Source of the DNA: Acuticoccus sp. I52.16.1
GTDB lineage: Bacteria; Pseudomonadota; Alphaproteobacteria; Rhizobiales; Amorphaceae
Direction of reading: 5' to 3'
Length of the DNA: 64,000 nucleotides
NCBI RefSeq assembly: GCF_022865125.1
Contig: NZ_CP094828.1
Span: 1,426,001-1,490,000, forward strand
The position numbers were made by a program, and so were the translations under genes. The notes below the pieces were generated by a model. The model did not search any database. It was given only the letters and a program-made list of their open reading frames with translations, and was not told the DNA's origin. How positions within the stretch are numbered: the first letter of the stretch is position 1; each line of letters begins with the position of its first letter. Below, in pieces: positions 47,066-54,333 of this stretch.

Positions 47066-47935
47066 CTACTCGGCCGCGAGTGCCTCGCCGCGGCGCTGCT
47101 CGCAGTAGTCGGTGTCCGAGCATGCGTACATCCGCCCGCCTCGATCGTCGGTGACGATCTCGTCGAGGTAGACGCCCGTCGCCCCGCACAGCGCGCAGGG
47201 TTCCGTAAAGGCTTGCACGGCGAACGGATGATCCTCGAAGTCGAGGCTGATGACCTCGGTATAAGGCGGCAGCGCGTAGATGCGTTTCTCGCGGCCGGCG
47301 CCGAAAAGCTGCAGCGCGGGCGAGTTGTTCATCTTCGGATTGTCGAACTTCGGCGTCGGCGACGGGTCCATGACGTACCGCCCCTCCACTTTGACCGGAT
47401 AGGCGTAGGTGGTGGCGATATGGCCGTGGCGGGCGATGTCCTCGTAGAGCTTCACGTGCATGAGGCCGTATTCCTCGAGCGCGTGCATGACGCGGGTCTC
47501 CGTCTCACGCGGCTCCAGGAAGCGCAGCGGCTCGGGGATCGGCACCTGGTAGACGAGGATCTGCCCCGGCCCCAGCGGTGCTTCCGGGATTCGGTGGCGC
47601 GTCTGGATGATGGTCGCCTCGGCGGTGTGGGTGGTGACGGCGACGTTGGCGACGCGCGCGAAGAAGGCGCGGATCGAGACGGCGTTGGTGGTGTCGTCCG
47701 AGCCCTGGTCGATCACCTTCAGCGTATCGTCGGGGCCGATGAGGGCGGCGGTGACCTGCACGCCGCCGGTGCCCCAGCCGTAGGGCATCGGCATCTCGCG
47801 GCTGGCGAACGGCACCTGGTAGCCGGGGATCGCCACCGCCTTCAGGATGGCGCGGCGGATCATCCGCTTGGTCCCCTCGTCGAGGTAGGCGAAGTTGTAG
47901 GTCAGGCCCGGCTCGCCGCTGCCGGCGGCATTCAT
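47066..47935 (-). CDS. phnJ: C-P lyase catalytic subunit PhnJ
   Basis: This 289-residue radical SAM enzyme cleaves the carbon-phosphorus bond of ribose-1-phosphonate 5-phosphate. The 4Fe-4S cluster cysteines occur in CALC and ACSDTDYC (Cys247, 250, 272, 278), exactly six residues later than in the Escherichia coli enzyme. The glycyl residue is in AIPGYQVPF (Gly38). It opens in the stop of a small membrane-protein gene (ATGA). The 3' end is 176 bases from the secreted-protein gene, where the cluster is interrupted. Confidence 0.97.
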   Translation of the reverse strand: MNAAGSGEPGLTYNFAYLDEGTKRMIRRAILKAVAIPGYQVPFASREMPMPYGWGTGGVQVTAALIGPDDTLKVIDQGSDDTTNAVSIRAFFARVANVAVTTHTAEATIIQTRHRIPEAPLGPGQILVYQVPIPEPLRFLEPRETETRVMHALEEYGLMHVKLYEDIARHGHIATTYAYPVKVEGRYVMDPSPTPKFDNPKMNNSPALQLFGAGREKRIYALPPYTEVISLDFEDHPFAVQAFTEPCALCGATGVYLDEIVTDDRGGRMYACSDTDYCEQRRGEALAAE

Positions 47936-48219
47936 CGCCGCTGCTCCTGCCGCTTGGCCTCCGGCTCGGCGGCGCCCTTCTCGGTGTTTTCCGCGATCAC
48001 GCCGAGGATGTCGTTGGTCTCGCCGAGGCGCTGGTAGATCTGCTCCAGGCCGGTCATCGTGCGCTCGTGCTGGGCTGAGAGATAGTCGGCGAACGCGGTG
48101 AGGTCCGCCTGGCTCTGGGCTTCGGCGGGGGTTACCGCGGCCCAGCGGACCACCGGCTGCGCGGCGATCCCCAGCGCGATCAGCGCGCCGGCGACGATGA
48201 TGGCTCGGCTCGTCGACAT
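47932..48219 (-). CDS. Small membrane protein with coiled-coil tail between phnI and phnJ
   Basis: This 95-residue protein starts at ATG 48219, seven bases after AGGAG; an ATG at 48225 lies too close to that site. One N-terminal hydrophobic helix (IIVAGALIALGIAAQPVVRW) anchors it. The remainder is a charged helix: LTAFADYLSAQHERTMTGLE then QIYQRLGETNDILGVIAEN, with heptad-like spacing. Its stop overlaps the phnJ start by four bases and it lies 26 bases after phnI. It is not one of the known PhnG-P proteins. Co-translation with phnJ suggests a partner that tethers or assembles the C-P lyase at the membrane, which is inference. Confidence 0.78.
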   Translation of the reverse strand: MSTSRAIIVAGALIALGIAAQPVVRWAAVTPAEAQSQADLTAFADYLSAQHERTMTGLEQIYQRLGETNDILGVIAENTEKGAAEPEAKRQEQRR

Positions 48220-48245
48220 GTCCATTCTCCTCGGTCGGCCCCGGC

Positions 48246-49331
48246 TCATTCGGCCGCCTCCTGGCGGTCGTCGGCCGCGTCGGCCTTGCGCTCGGCCTCG
48301 GCGCGCAGCTTGCGCACCAGCTCCAGCTCTGCCTGGAAGTCGACATAATGCGGCAGCTTCAGGTGCTCCACGAAGCCGGTCGCCTGCACGTTGTCGGAAT
48401 GGGCGATGACGAATTCCTCGTCCTGCGCCGGGGCGACCCGGTCCTCGCCCAGTTCGCCCGCCCGCAGCGCCCGGTCGACCAGCGCCATCGACATCGCCTT
48501 GCGCTCGACCCGGCCGAACACCAAGCCGTAACCGCGGGTGAACTGCGCCGGCTCGCTCGCCGAGCCGTGGAACTGGTTCACCATCTGACATTCGGTCAGC
48601 GTCATGGTGCCGAGTGTGACGGCGAAGCCCAGCTCCGGCACGTCGAACTCCAGCTCCACCGTGCCGGTGCGGATCTCGCCGACGAACGGGTGGTTGCGGC
48701 CGTAGCCGCGCTGGGTGGAGTAGGCGAGGCCCAGGAGCCATCCTTCGTCGCCCCGCGCGAGCGCCTGCAGCCGCACCGCCCGGTCGAGCGGCGGCACGGT
48801 CGCCTCGCGCGTCAGATCGCCGGGCTCGTCATCGCCGGCGCCGTCCGGCTCGACGAGGCCTTCGCCGCCGAGGACGTCCGTCACGCGGGGGGCGGGGCCG
48901 AGGGGCGCGGCGGCCGTGGGCGCGTCGCCGGAGAGGTCGTCCTCGATGAGGCGGTGGGTATAGTCGAATGTCGGCCCCAGCACCTGGCCGCCCGGAAGGT
49001 CCTTGAAGGTGGCCGAGATGCGCCGCGCCAGCGCCATCGTCGCCGTGTCCACCGGGCGCGAGGCGCCCAAGCGCGGCAGCGTCGTGCGGAAGGCACGCAC
49101 CAGGAAGATCGCCTCGATGAGATCGCCGCGCGCCTGGCGAATGGCGACGGCGGCAAGCTCCGGGTCGTACAGCGAACCCTCGGCCATCACGCGGTCGACG
49201 GCGAGGGTCAGCTGCTCGGCGATCTGCCGGGCGGTCAGCTCGGGAACCGACCGGTCGCCGCGCCGGTCCTTGGCGAGCAGCCGATGCGCGTTGGCGATGG
49301 CGGCGGCGCCGCCCTTTACCGCGACGTACAC
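48246..49331 (-). CDS. phnI: C-P lyase core subunit PhnI
   Basis: This 361-residue subunit acts with PhnG, H and J to attach the phosphonate to ATP ribose, releasing adenine. It begins at GTG 49331 with VYVAVKGGAAAIANAH, the typical start; GGAGG lies five bases upstream. Other matches are ATMALARRISATFKDLPGGQ, YSTQRGYGRNHPFVGEIR, and EFVIAHSDNVQATGFVEHLKL. It overlaps the phnH end by 16 bases. The frame is open further upstream but this is a shadow. Confidence 0.96.
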   Translation of the reverse strand: MYVAVKGGAAAIANAHRLLAKDRRGDRSVPELTARQIAEQLTLAVDRVMAEGSLYDPELAAVAIRQARGDLIEAIFLVRAFRTTLPRLGASRPVDTATMALARRISATFKDLPGGQVLGPTFDYTHRLIEDDLSGDAPTAAAPLGPAPRVTDVLGGEGLVEPDGAGDDEPGDLTREATVPPLDRAVRLQALARGDEGWLLGLAYSTQRGYGRNHPFVGEIRTGTVELEFDVPELGFAVTLGTMTLTECQMVNQFHGSASEPAQFTRGYGLVFGRVERKAMSMALVDRALRAGELGEDRVAPAQDEEFVIAHSDNVQATGFVEHLKLPHYVDFQAELELVRKLRAEAERKADAADDRQEAAE

Positions 49332-49945
49332 GTGACCTCCGTCGTGCGGGGAAGCGCCATGATGGACCCGCTCGCCGCGTCGATCAGAACGAGGTCGAGC
49401 CCGCGCGGGTAGAGCGCGCCGTTGGCGGCCCAGTCGGCGAGGAAGGTGTCCGACAGATCCGCCTCGATGGTGCGCGTGCCGTCGATGCCGGGGCCGCGCA
49501 GGGTCAGCGCCCGCCCGGCGAGGCGGACCGGGGCGACCAGCGTGGCGGAGCGGTCCGGGTAGAGGTCGTCGCCCGCGCCGAACCCGTCCGGGAGGCCGTC
49601 CAGCGCGGCGAGGAAGGCGAAACGGGCGGCGGCGCGGTCGGCGGTGACCGGCGCGCCGGTGTGGAAGGTGAGCCAGGGGGCGGCAGCGGCGAAGGCCGGG
49701 TCGAGCGCCACCGGCGTCTCCGGGTCGCACAAGGTGAGGGCGATGGCCCCTGCGGCTGCCGGGAGCGGCGCCGGCGGGGCTGCGGCGGGGAGCCGGTGCA
49801 CCGTGCCGGGCTCGGCGAGAGCGCCCAGGATCGCGCGGAAGGCGGCCTGCGCGTCGAACACCGGGGCAGCGAAGGCCCCCTCCATTACGGCATGGTCCAT
49901 TGCGGCATTGTCCCGGACGGCAGGCTCGAGGGCGGGGTTCGGCAT
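49316..49945 (-). CDS. phnH: C-P lyase core subunit PhnH
   Basis: This 209-residue subunit of the PhnGHIJ core has the family features FDAQAAFRAILGALAEPGTV near the start, ALTLCDPETPV, and AARFAFLAALDGLPDG in the middle, and GLDLVLIDAASGSIMALPRTT at the end. It starts in the stop of phnG (TGATG). PhnH dimerises through a fold related to PLP enzymes but has no cofactor. The tail overlaps phnI. Confidence 0.95.
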   Translation of the reverse strand: MPNPALEPAVRDNAAMDHAVMEGAFAAPVFDAQAAFRAILGALAEPGTVHRLPAAAPPAPLPAAAGAIALTLCDPETPVALDPAFAAAAPWLTFHTGAPVTADRAAARFAFLAALDGLPDGFGAGDDLYPDRSATLVAPVRLAGRALTLRGPGIDGTRTIEADLSDTFLADWAANGALYPRGLDLVLIDAASGSIMALPRTTEVTCTSR

Positions 49946-50388
49946 CAGTCCTCCCCGCGCGTCATCGTGAAGAAGTCGACCCGCGTCCCGGCGACGTCGC
50001 GCGCCCGCGCGGTCTCGCGGGCGGCGCGCAGGGCGTCCAGTTCGGCGGCGACGGCTGTCACGGCGCCGCGGTGCGTGGCGGTCTGGCTCAGTGCGTCGAT
50101 CAGCGCCACATGGCGCGCGCGGGCCGCGTCGCGCCCCATCACGTGGCCGAAGCCGACCTCGCCGGTGGCCAGCCGCACCACGCAGCGCGACACGGTCGCC
50201 TCGCCGGCGTTGAACGGTGCGCCGCCGCCGCCGACGCGCCCGCGCACCATCACGAGCCCGGTGTCGGGCCCGCGCACCACGGTGTGCGGCGGGTCGGGCG
50301 CGATGCGGTCCAGCGCGGCGGCAAGCTCGGCGGGCTGCGCGAGCGCCAGTGTCCGCAGCAGCGATCGCCTTGAAGAGGTGTCGGTCAT
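49945..50388 (-). CDS. phnG: C-P lyase core subunit PhnG
   Basis: This 147-residue subunit starts the phnGHI-x-J operon. It shows RRSLLRTLALAQPAELAAAL, TGLVMVRGRVGGGGAPFNAG, EATVSRCVVRLATGEVGFGH and VMGRDAARARHVALIDAL, all family hallmarks. A Pho-box-like repeat lies 22 bases upstream, so the transcript may have a very short leader. No phnF regulator gene is adjacent. Confidence 0.94.
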   Translation of the reverse strand: MTDTSSRRSLLRTLALAQPAELAAALDRIAPDPPHTVVRGPDTGLVMVRGRVGGGGAPFNAGEATVSRCVVRLATGEVGFGHVMGRDAARARHVALIDALSQTATHRGAVTAVAAELDALRAARETARARDVAGTRVDFFTMTRGED

Positions 50389-50410
50389 GGCGCCTCGCTA
50401 GGGAGCGTTC

Positions 50411-50428
50411 GTGACACCCTTATGACTG
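50411..50428 (-). promoter_or_regulatory. Candidate Pho box upstream of phnG
   Basis: On the minus strand CAGTCAT-AAGG-GTGTCAC forms two direct 7-base repeats, 11-base period, matching 14 of 18 positions of CTGTCATAAATCTGTCAC. It lies between the phnG start (50388) and the terminator of the upstream gene. It is the best such match in the window and predicts PhoB control of the C-P lyase operon. Confidence 0.6.
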
Positions 50429-50473
50429 CGCGCTCAAACGCAGGTCCACCCCCTCGCCCAGCCGGCGCGCCAT

Positions 50474-50502
50474 AAAAAAAGGGGCGCGGTTTCCCGCGCC
50501 CC
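50474..50502 (-). terminator. Intrinsic terminator after the BI-1/YccA gene
   Basis: On the minus strand GGGGCGCGG, GAAA loop, CCGCGCCCC then seven T. The perfect 9-bp GC stem and T-run make this a textbook rho-independent terminator. It isolates the membrane-protein gene at 50533 from the phn operon. Confidence 0.92.
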
Positions 50503-50532
50503 TCCGGTCGGTTTCGGGCGTCGGCCCATCGA

Positions 50533-51315
50533 TCAGTTGCGGTTGCCGAGCAGCGACAGCAGGAACTGGAACATCAGCACGAAGTCCAGGTAGAGCTGCA
50601 GCGCGCCGATCACGGCCTTGCGGCCCGCGACGGTCGAGTCGTCGCCGACGTAGTAGCTCTCTTTGATCTTCTGCGTGTCGTAGGCGGTCAGGCCCGCGAA
50701 GATCAGCACGCCGAGCACCGAGATCGCGAACTGCAGCGCCGAGGACTGCAGGAAGAGGTTCACCAGCATCGCCACGAAGATGCCGATGGCGCCCATGATG
50801 AGGAAGGAGCCCATCGCGCTCAGGTCCTTCTTGGTGGTGTAGCCGAAGAGGCTGAGACCACCGAAGGCCACCGCGGTGATAAAGAAGACGCGCACGATGC
50901 TCTCGGACGTGTAGACCAGGAAGATGGTCGACAGCGAGGCACCGACGAGTGCGGCGTAGAGGAAGAAGAGCGCGCGCGCCTTGCCCGGCTCCATCTTGTG
51001 GACGCCGAACGAGAGCCAGAAGACGATGCCCAGCGGAGCGAGGGCCAGCACCCACTTCAGCGGGGTGGTGTAGAGCGTCACGCCGAACTGGGTCAGATAG
51101 ATGCCGTTGCCGATCTGCGCCGCAGCCCCGTCGGGGCCCTGCGCGGTCGCCAACGCGAACACGGCCAGCGCCGCCACGCCCGTGAGCGCGAGGCCGATGG
51201 CCATATAATTGTAGACCTGCAGCATGTAGCTGCGCAGGCCCTGATCAATGGAGGCATCATACTGCGCGGCTCCAGTGGTCGGCCGTACAGTCGTGTTCCG
51301 ATTCCAGGTCGCCAT
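50533..51315 (-). CDS. Bax inhibitor-1/YccA family membrane protein
   Basis: This 260-residue protein has seven hydrophobic helices. The segments SYMLQVYNYMAIGLALTGVA, IFLVYTSESIVRVFFITAVA and IFAGLTAYDTQKIKESYY are family hallmarks; the latter carries the Asp pair region of the pore. Members are Ca2+-leak channels or regulators of the FtsH protease. It starts at ATG 51315, and a strong terminator follows. Confidence 0.93.
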   Translation of the reverse strand: MATWNRNTTVRPTTGAAQYDASIDQGLRSYMLQVYNYMAIGLALTGVAALAVFALATAQGPDGAAAQIGNGIYLTQFGVTLYTTPLKWVLALAPLGIVFWLSFGVHKMEPGKARALFFLYAALVGASLSTIFLVYTSESIVRVFFITAVAFGGLSLFGYTTKKDLSAMGSFLIMGAIGIFVAMLVNLFLQSSALQFAISVLGVLIFAGLTAYDTQKIKESYYVGDDSTVAGRKAVIGALQLYLDFVLMFQFLLSLLGNRN

Positions 51316-51528
51316 TGAGGTTCCTATGGTTATCCAGCGGAGCCGGCGGGCTGTGCGAACCACAGACCCTCCGAGTTGCGTAAGATATGGCAATTGGACA
51401 ACGCCACTGCAAGAAGAACCGCGTCCCGTCACGGCGCCGCGGGAGCGTCAAATCAGCCCGGCCCCATGCGTTGGTTCGGGGCGGGCGCCCGGCCCGCTCC
51501 GACCGGTCCGTCGCGCATCAGTCGCGGA

Positions 51529-52050
51529 TCAGTCGCGCTCGAAGGTGATCTGCGCGGTCGTCACCATCGTCTCGCCGTCGTCCATGGTGTCGACCGTGGT
51601 GATCTTGAACTCGCGATCGTTCGCCGGCTCGATCGTCATCGTCGCGATGTCGTCGCCGTTGACCTTGCGCGGGAAGGTCATCGTCAGGACGATGCGGCCG
51701 TCGTTCTCGGGACCGCCGTCGAGCTCGGCCGGGCCGGCGTTGGAGCCGACATAGGTGCCCTTGTAACGCTCGCCCTCGCGCAGGATGTCCGCCCCGATGG
51801 CGCGCTTGAGGACCATCATCGCCCGGCACTCGCCGTCGAAGCCGATCTCGTCGCCCTTCTGCTCGCCTTCGATCTGGCAGGTGACGTTCATCTTGCGGGA
51901 CTTCTCGTCCTTCTGGACGAAGCCCTTGCCGCGCCACTTGCCCGTGATGTCGAGCGAGGGAACCTCCTCGGCGGCCGCAGGGGGCGCACCGGCAGCGGAA
52001 ACGCCGACGGCGGCGAATGCGGCGACGAGCAGAGTGGCCTTCAGCATCAT
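51529..52050 (-). CDS. Hypothetical exported protein
   Basis: This 173-residue protein has a signal peptide (LKATLLVAAFAAVGVSAAGA). The mature part is predicted beta-rich: LDITGKWRGKGFVQKDE, MNVTCQIEGEQKGDEIGFDG, GRIVLTMTFPRKVNGDDIAT and REFKITTVDTMDDGE. Two Cys (in TCQIEG and GECRAM) could pair. Tandem ATG codons (52050, 52047) follow AAAGGATAC. The alternating strands recall small lipocalin-like periplasmic domains, but I do not recognise the family. Confidence 0.75.
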   Translation of the reverse strand: MMLKATLLVAAFAAVGVSAAGAPPAAAEEVPSLDITGKWRGKGFVQKDEKSRKMNVTCQIEGEQKGDEIGFDGECRAMMVLKRAIGADILREGERYKGTYVGSNAGPAELDGGPENDGRIVLTMTFPRKVNGDDIATMTIEPANDREFKITTVDTMDDGETMVTTAQITFERD

Positions 52051-52327
52051 GTATCCTTTCCTGTCGGGTTCGAGCGTGCGCCGCTCCGGCCGGCCCGGGC
52101 ACGAAGCAGGCACGCACTTTAGCCAATCTCGGGCGGATGGCGAGTCACGCAACCGCGAGATCTTGTCATGGCGCCGGCGGACTGATAGCTCCTCGACCGC
52201 AGCGTTCCGCGGAGGAACTGAAAGCGATCGCGGGGGAGGCCGACCCAAACCGGGGGCTGGAGCCGCGGCTGCCGTAGGGTGGGCCCTCGCCCGCAATCCC
52301 GGTGCGCGACTCGCATATGGAGACGAC

Positions 52328-52516
52328 ATGCGCACCTTGAAGACCCTCCTCGCCACGCTCGCGACACCCATCATGCTCGCCACCGCCGCGTCCGCGCACC
52401 CGGGCCACACCGCCGTCGTCGACGGTCACGCCCACGCCGTCGACCCGCTGGGCGCCGTCGTCGCCGTTCTCGCCATCGTCGCCATCGCCGTCACCGTGGC
52501 GGTCAAGTTTCGGTGA
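52328..52516 (+). CDS. Small HPGH-type membrane protein heading the cobalamin operon
   Basis: This 62-residue protein has a cleavable N-terminal signal (TLLATLATPIMLATAASA), then HPGHTAVVDGHAHAVDP with four histidines, then one transmembrane helix. Its stop overlaps the CbiX-CbiC start (GTGA). The His cluster facing the periplasm beside a cobaltochelatase operon suggests metal (cobalt) handling, perhaps with a transporter. This is inference. The ATG at 52328 follows ATGGAGACG. Confidence 0.7.
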   Translation: MRTLKTLLATLATPIMLATAASAHPGHTAVVDGHAHAVDPLGAVVAVLAIVAIAVTVAVKFR

Positions 52517-54333
52517 GCGAGCGTATCGGGGTCATGGTCTGCGGCCATGGCTCCCGGTCCAAGAGCGCGGTGGCCGAATTTGCGACCGTCGCCGAAGCTC
52601 TCAGGGACCGTTTCACCGACTGGCCGGTCGAATACGGGTATCTGGAGTTCGCCAATCCGGTGATCCGGGATGGGCTCGACGCGTTGCGGCGCGCCGGCGC
52701 CGAGCGCATCCTCGCCGTCCCCGGCATGCTGTTCGCGGCGATGCATGCCAAGAACGACATCCCGAGCGTCCTCAACACCTACGCCGCCACGCACGGCATC
52801 CGGGTCGACTATGGGCGCGAGCTCGGCGTCGACGCACGAATGCTGCGGGCGGCGGGCGACCGCGTGCGCGCCGCGCTCGAGGCGCTGGACGCCGCGCATG
52901 GCCCCGCCCCGGCGTCGGAGACGCTGCTCGTGGTCGTCGGCCGCGGCGCCTCCGATCCGGACGCCAACGCCAACGTCGCCAAGGTGGCGCGGCTCCTGTG
53001 GGAAGGCTTCGGCTTCGGCTGGTGCGAGACGGCCTACTCCGGCGTCACCTTCCCGCTGGTCGAGCCGGCGCTCGAGCATGTCACGCGGCTCGGCTTCAAG
53101 CGCGTCGTCGTGTTCCCCTACTTCCTGTTTTCGGGCGTCCTGATCGACCGGATCTACGGCTTCACCGACGCCGTCGCCGCCCGCCATCCGGACATCGCCT
53201 TCGCCAAGGCCGGCTACCTCGGCAACCACCCCGCCGTGATCGACACGTTCGCCGAGCGGGTGACCGAGCTTCTCGACGGTCCGGCGGCGATGAACTGCGG
53301 CATGTGCAAGTACCGCACGCAGGTGCTCGGCTTCGAGGCCGAGGTCGGCCTGCCGCAAGAGAGCCACCACCACCACGTCGAGGGGATGGGCGCGTCGGCG
53401 CCGGGGGCGTCGGTGGAGACGTGCGGGCTGTGCGGGACGTTCTGCACCGGCGCCTGCCGCGTGCTGACCCCCGTCGACCATCACCACGGCGACACGCACA
53501 CCCACGCGCCCCGCGACCTCCGTCATGGCCGTCACCACCATCACGATGATCACCACGTCCACGATCACCATGCCCGCGATCACCACCACGACCACCCTCA
53601 CGACGACGACGGTCATGGTCACGGGCACCATCATCACCCCTACCCGCATGAGGCCCACCCGATGGGTCCCGTCAGCGTGGTGACGGGCGGGCAATATCAG
53701 TACGAGCGCGACCCCGAGGCGATCACCGCCCAATCCTTCGCCATCATCCGCGCCGAGGCCGATACCTCGCGCTTCGGCGAAGCGGCGCCGGTGGCCGAAC
53801 GGATCGCCCACGCGGCGGGCGACGTCGGCGTCCTCGGCGACGTCGTCGTCTCCGGACCGTTGATCGCGGCGACGCAGCGCGCGCTGGCCGCCGGCCGCCC
53901 GGTGATCGTCGACACCGAGATGACGCGCTACGCCATCTCGCCGCGGTTCGTGCCCGCCGCGCAGGTCCACTGCCACATCAACGACGCGGCGACGCCGGAC
54001 GAGGCGCGTGCCGCCGGCACCACCCGCTCGGCGATCGCGATCCGCCGCGCCGCCGGCGACCTCGACGGTGCCGTCGTCGTGATCGGCAATGCGCCGACCG
54101 CGCTGTTCGAGCTCCTTGAACTCATCCGCCGCGGCGCGCGGCCGGCCGCGATCTACGGCTTCCCCGTCGGGTTCGTCGGCGCGGCGGAGTCCAAGGCGGC
54201 ACTGGCGGCGATGGCGCCCGTCCCCTTCGCCACCGTGAAGGGCCGGCGGGGCGGATCTGCGATGGCCGGGGCCGCCGTCAACGCCGCCGCCCACGCCGGG
54301 ATCGACGCCGGGCCGGCGCTCGTCGGCGCATGA
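52513..54333 (+). CDS. Fused cobaltochelatase CbiX and precorrin-8X methylmutase CbiC
   Basis: This 606-residue protein joins two cobalamin enzymes. Residues 1-260 are CbiX, which inserts cobalt into sirohydrochlorin: VCGHGSRSKSAV, ILAVPGMLFAAMHAKND. Cys-rich segments NCGMCKYR (262, 265) and CGLCGTFCTGAC (304-315) look like an Fe-S or metal site, as in some CbiX. A His/Asp-rich linker (about 284-382) has more than 30 His. Residues 389-606 are CbiC/CobH, with the catalytic His433 in RIAHAAGD, IGNAPTALFELLELI and VGFVGAAESK. It starts at GTG 52513 coupled to the small HPGH gene. The linker may store cobalt or nickel. Confidence 0.9.
   Translation: MSERIGVMVCGHGSRSKSAVAEFATVAEALRDRFTDWPVEYGYLEFANPVIRDGLDALRRAGAERILAVPGMLFAAMHAKNDIPSVLNTYAATHGIRVDYGRELGVDARMLRAAGDRVRAALEALDAAHGPAPASETLLVVVGRGASDPDANANVAKVARLLWEGFGFGWCETAYSGVTFPLVEPALEHVTRLGFKRVVVFPYFLFSGVLIDRIYGFTDAVAARHPDIAFAKAGYLGNHPAVIDTFAERVTELLDGPAAMNCGMCKYRTQVLGFEAEVGLPQESHHHHVEGMGASAPGASVETCGLCGTFCTGACRVLTPVDHHHGDTHTHAPRDLRHGRHHHHDDHHVHDHHARDHHHDHPHDDDGHGHGHHHHPYPHEAHPMGPVSVVTGGQYQYERDPEAITAQSFAIIRAEADTSRFGEAAPVAERIAHAAGDVGVLGDVVVSGPLIAATQRALAAGRPVIVDTEMTRYAISPRFVPAAQVHCHINDAATPDEARAAGTTRSAIAIRRAAGDLDGAVVVIGNAPTALFELLELIRRGARPAAIYGFPVGFVGAAESKAALAAMAPVPFATVKGRRGGSAMAGAAVNAAAHAGIDAGPALVGA

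Noticed and set aside
52051-52327. A cobalamin riboswitch before the CbiX operon
   Set aside because: The leader has GC hairpins and a GCCCGCAA stretch, but lacks the B12 box and the GGTG and GCCACTG core elements in the required order.
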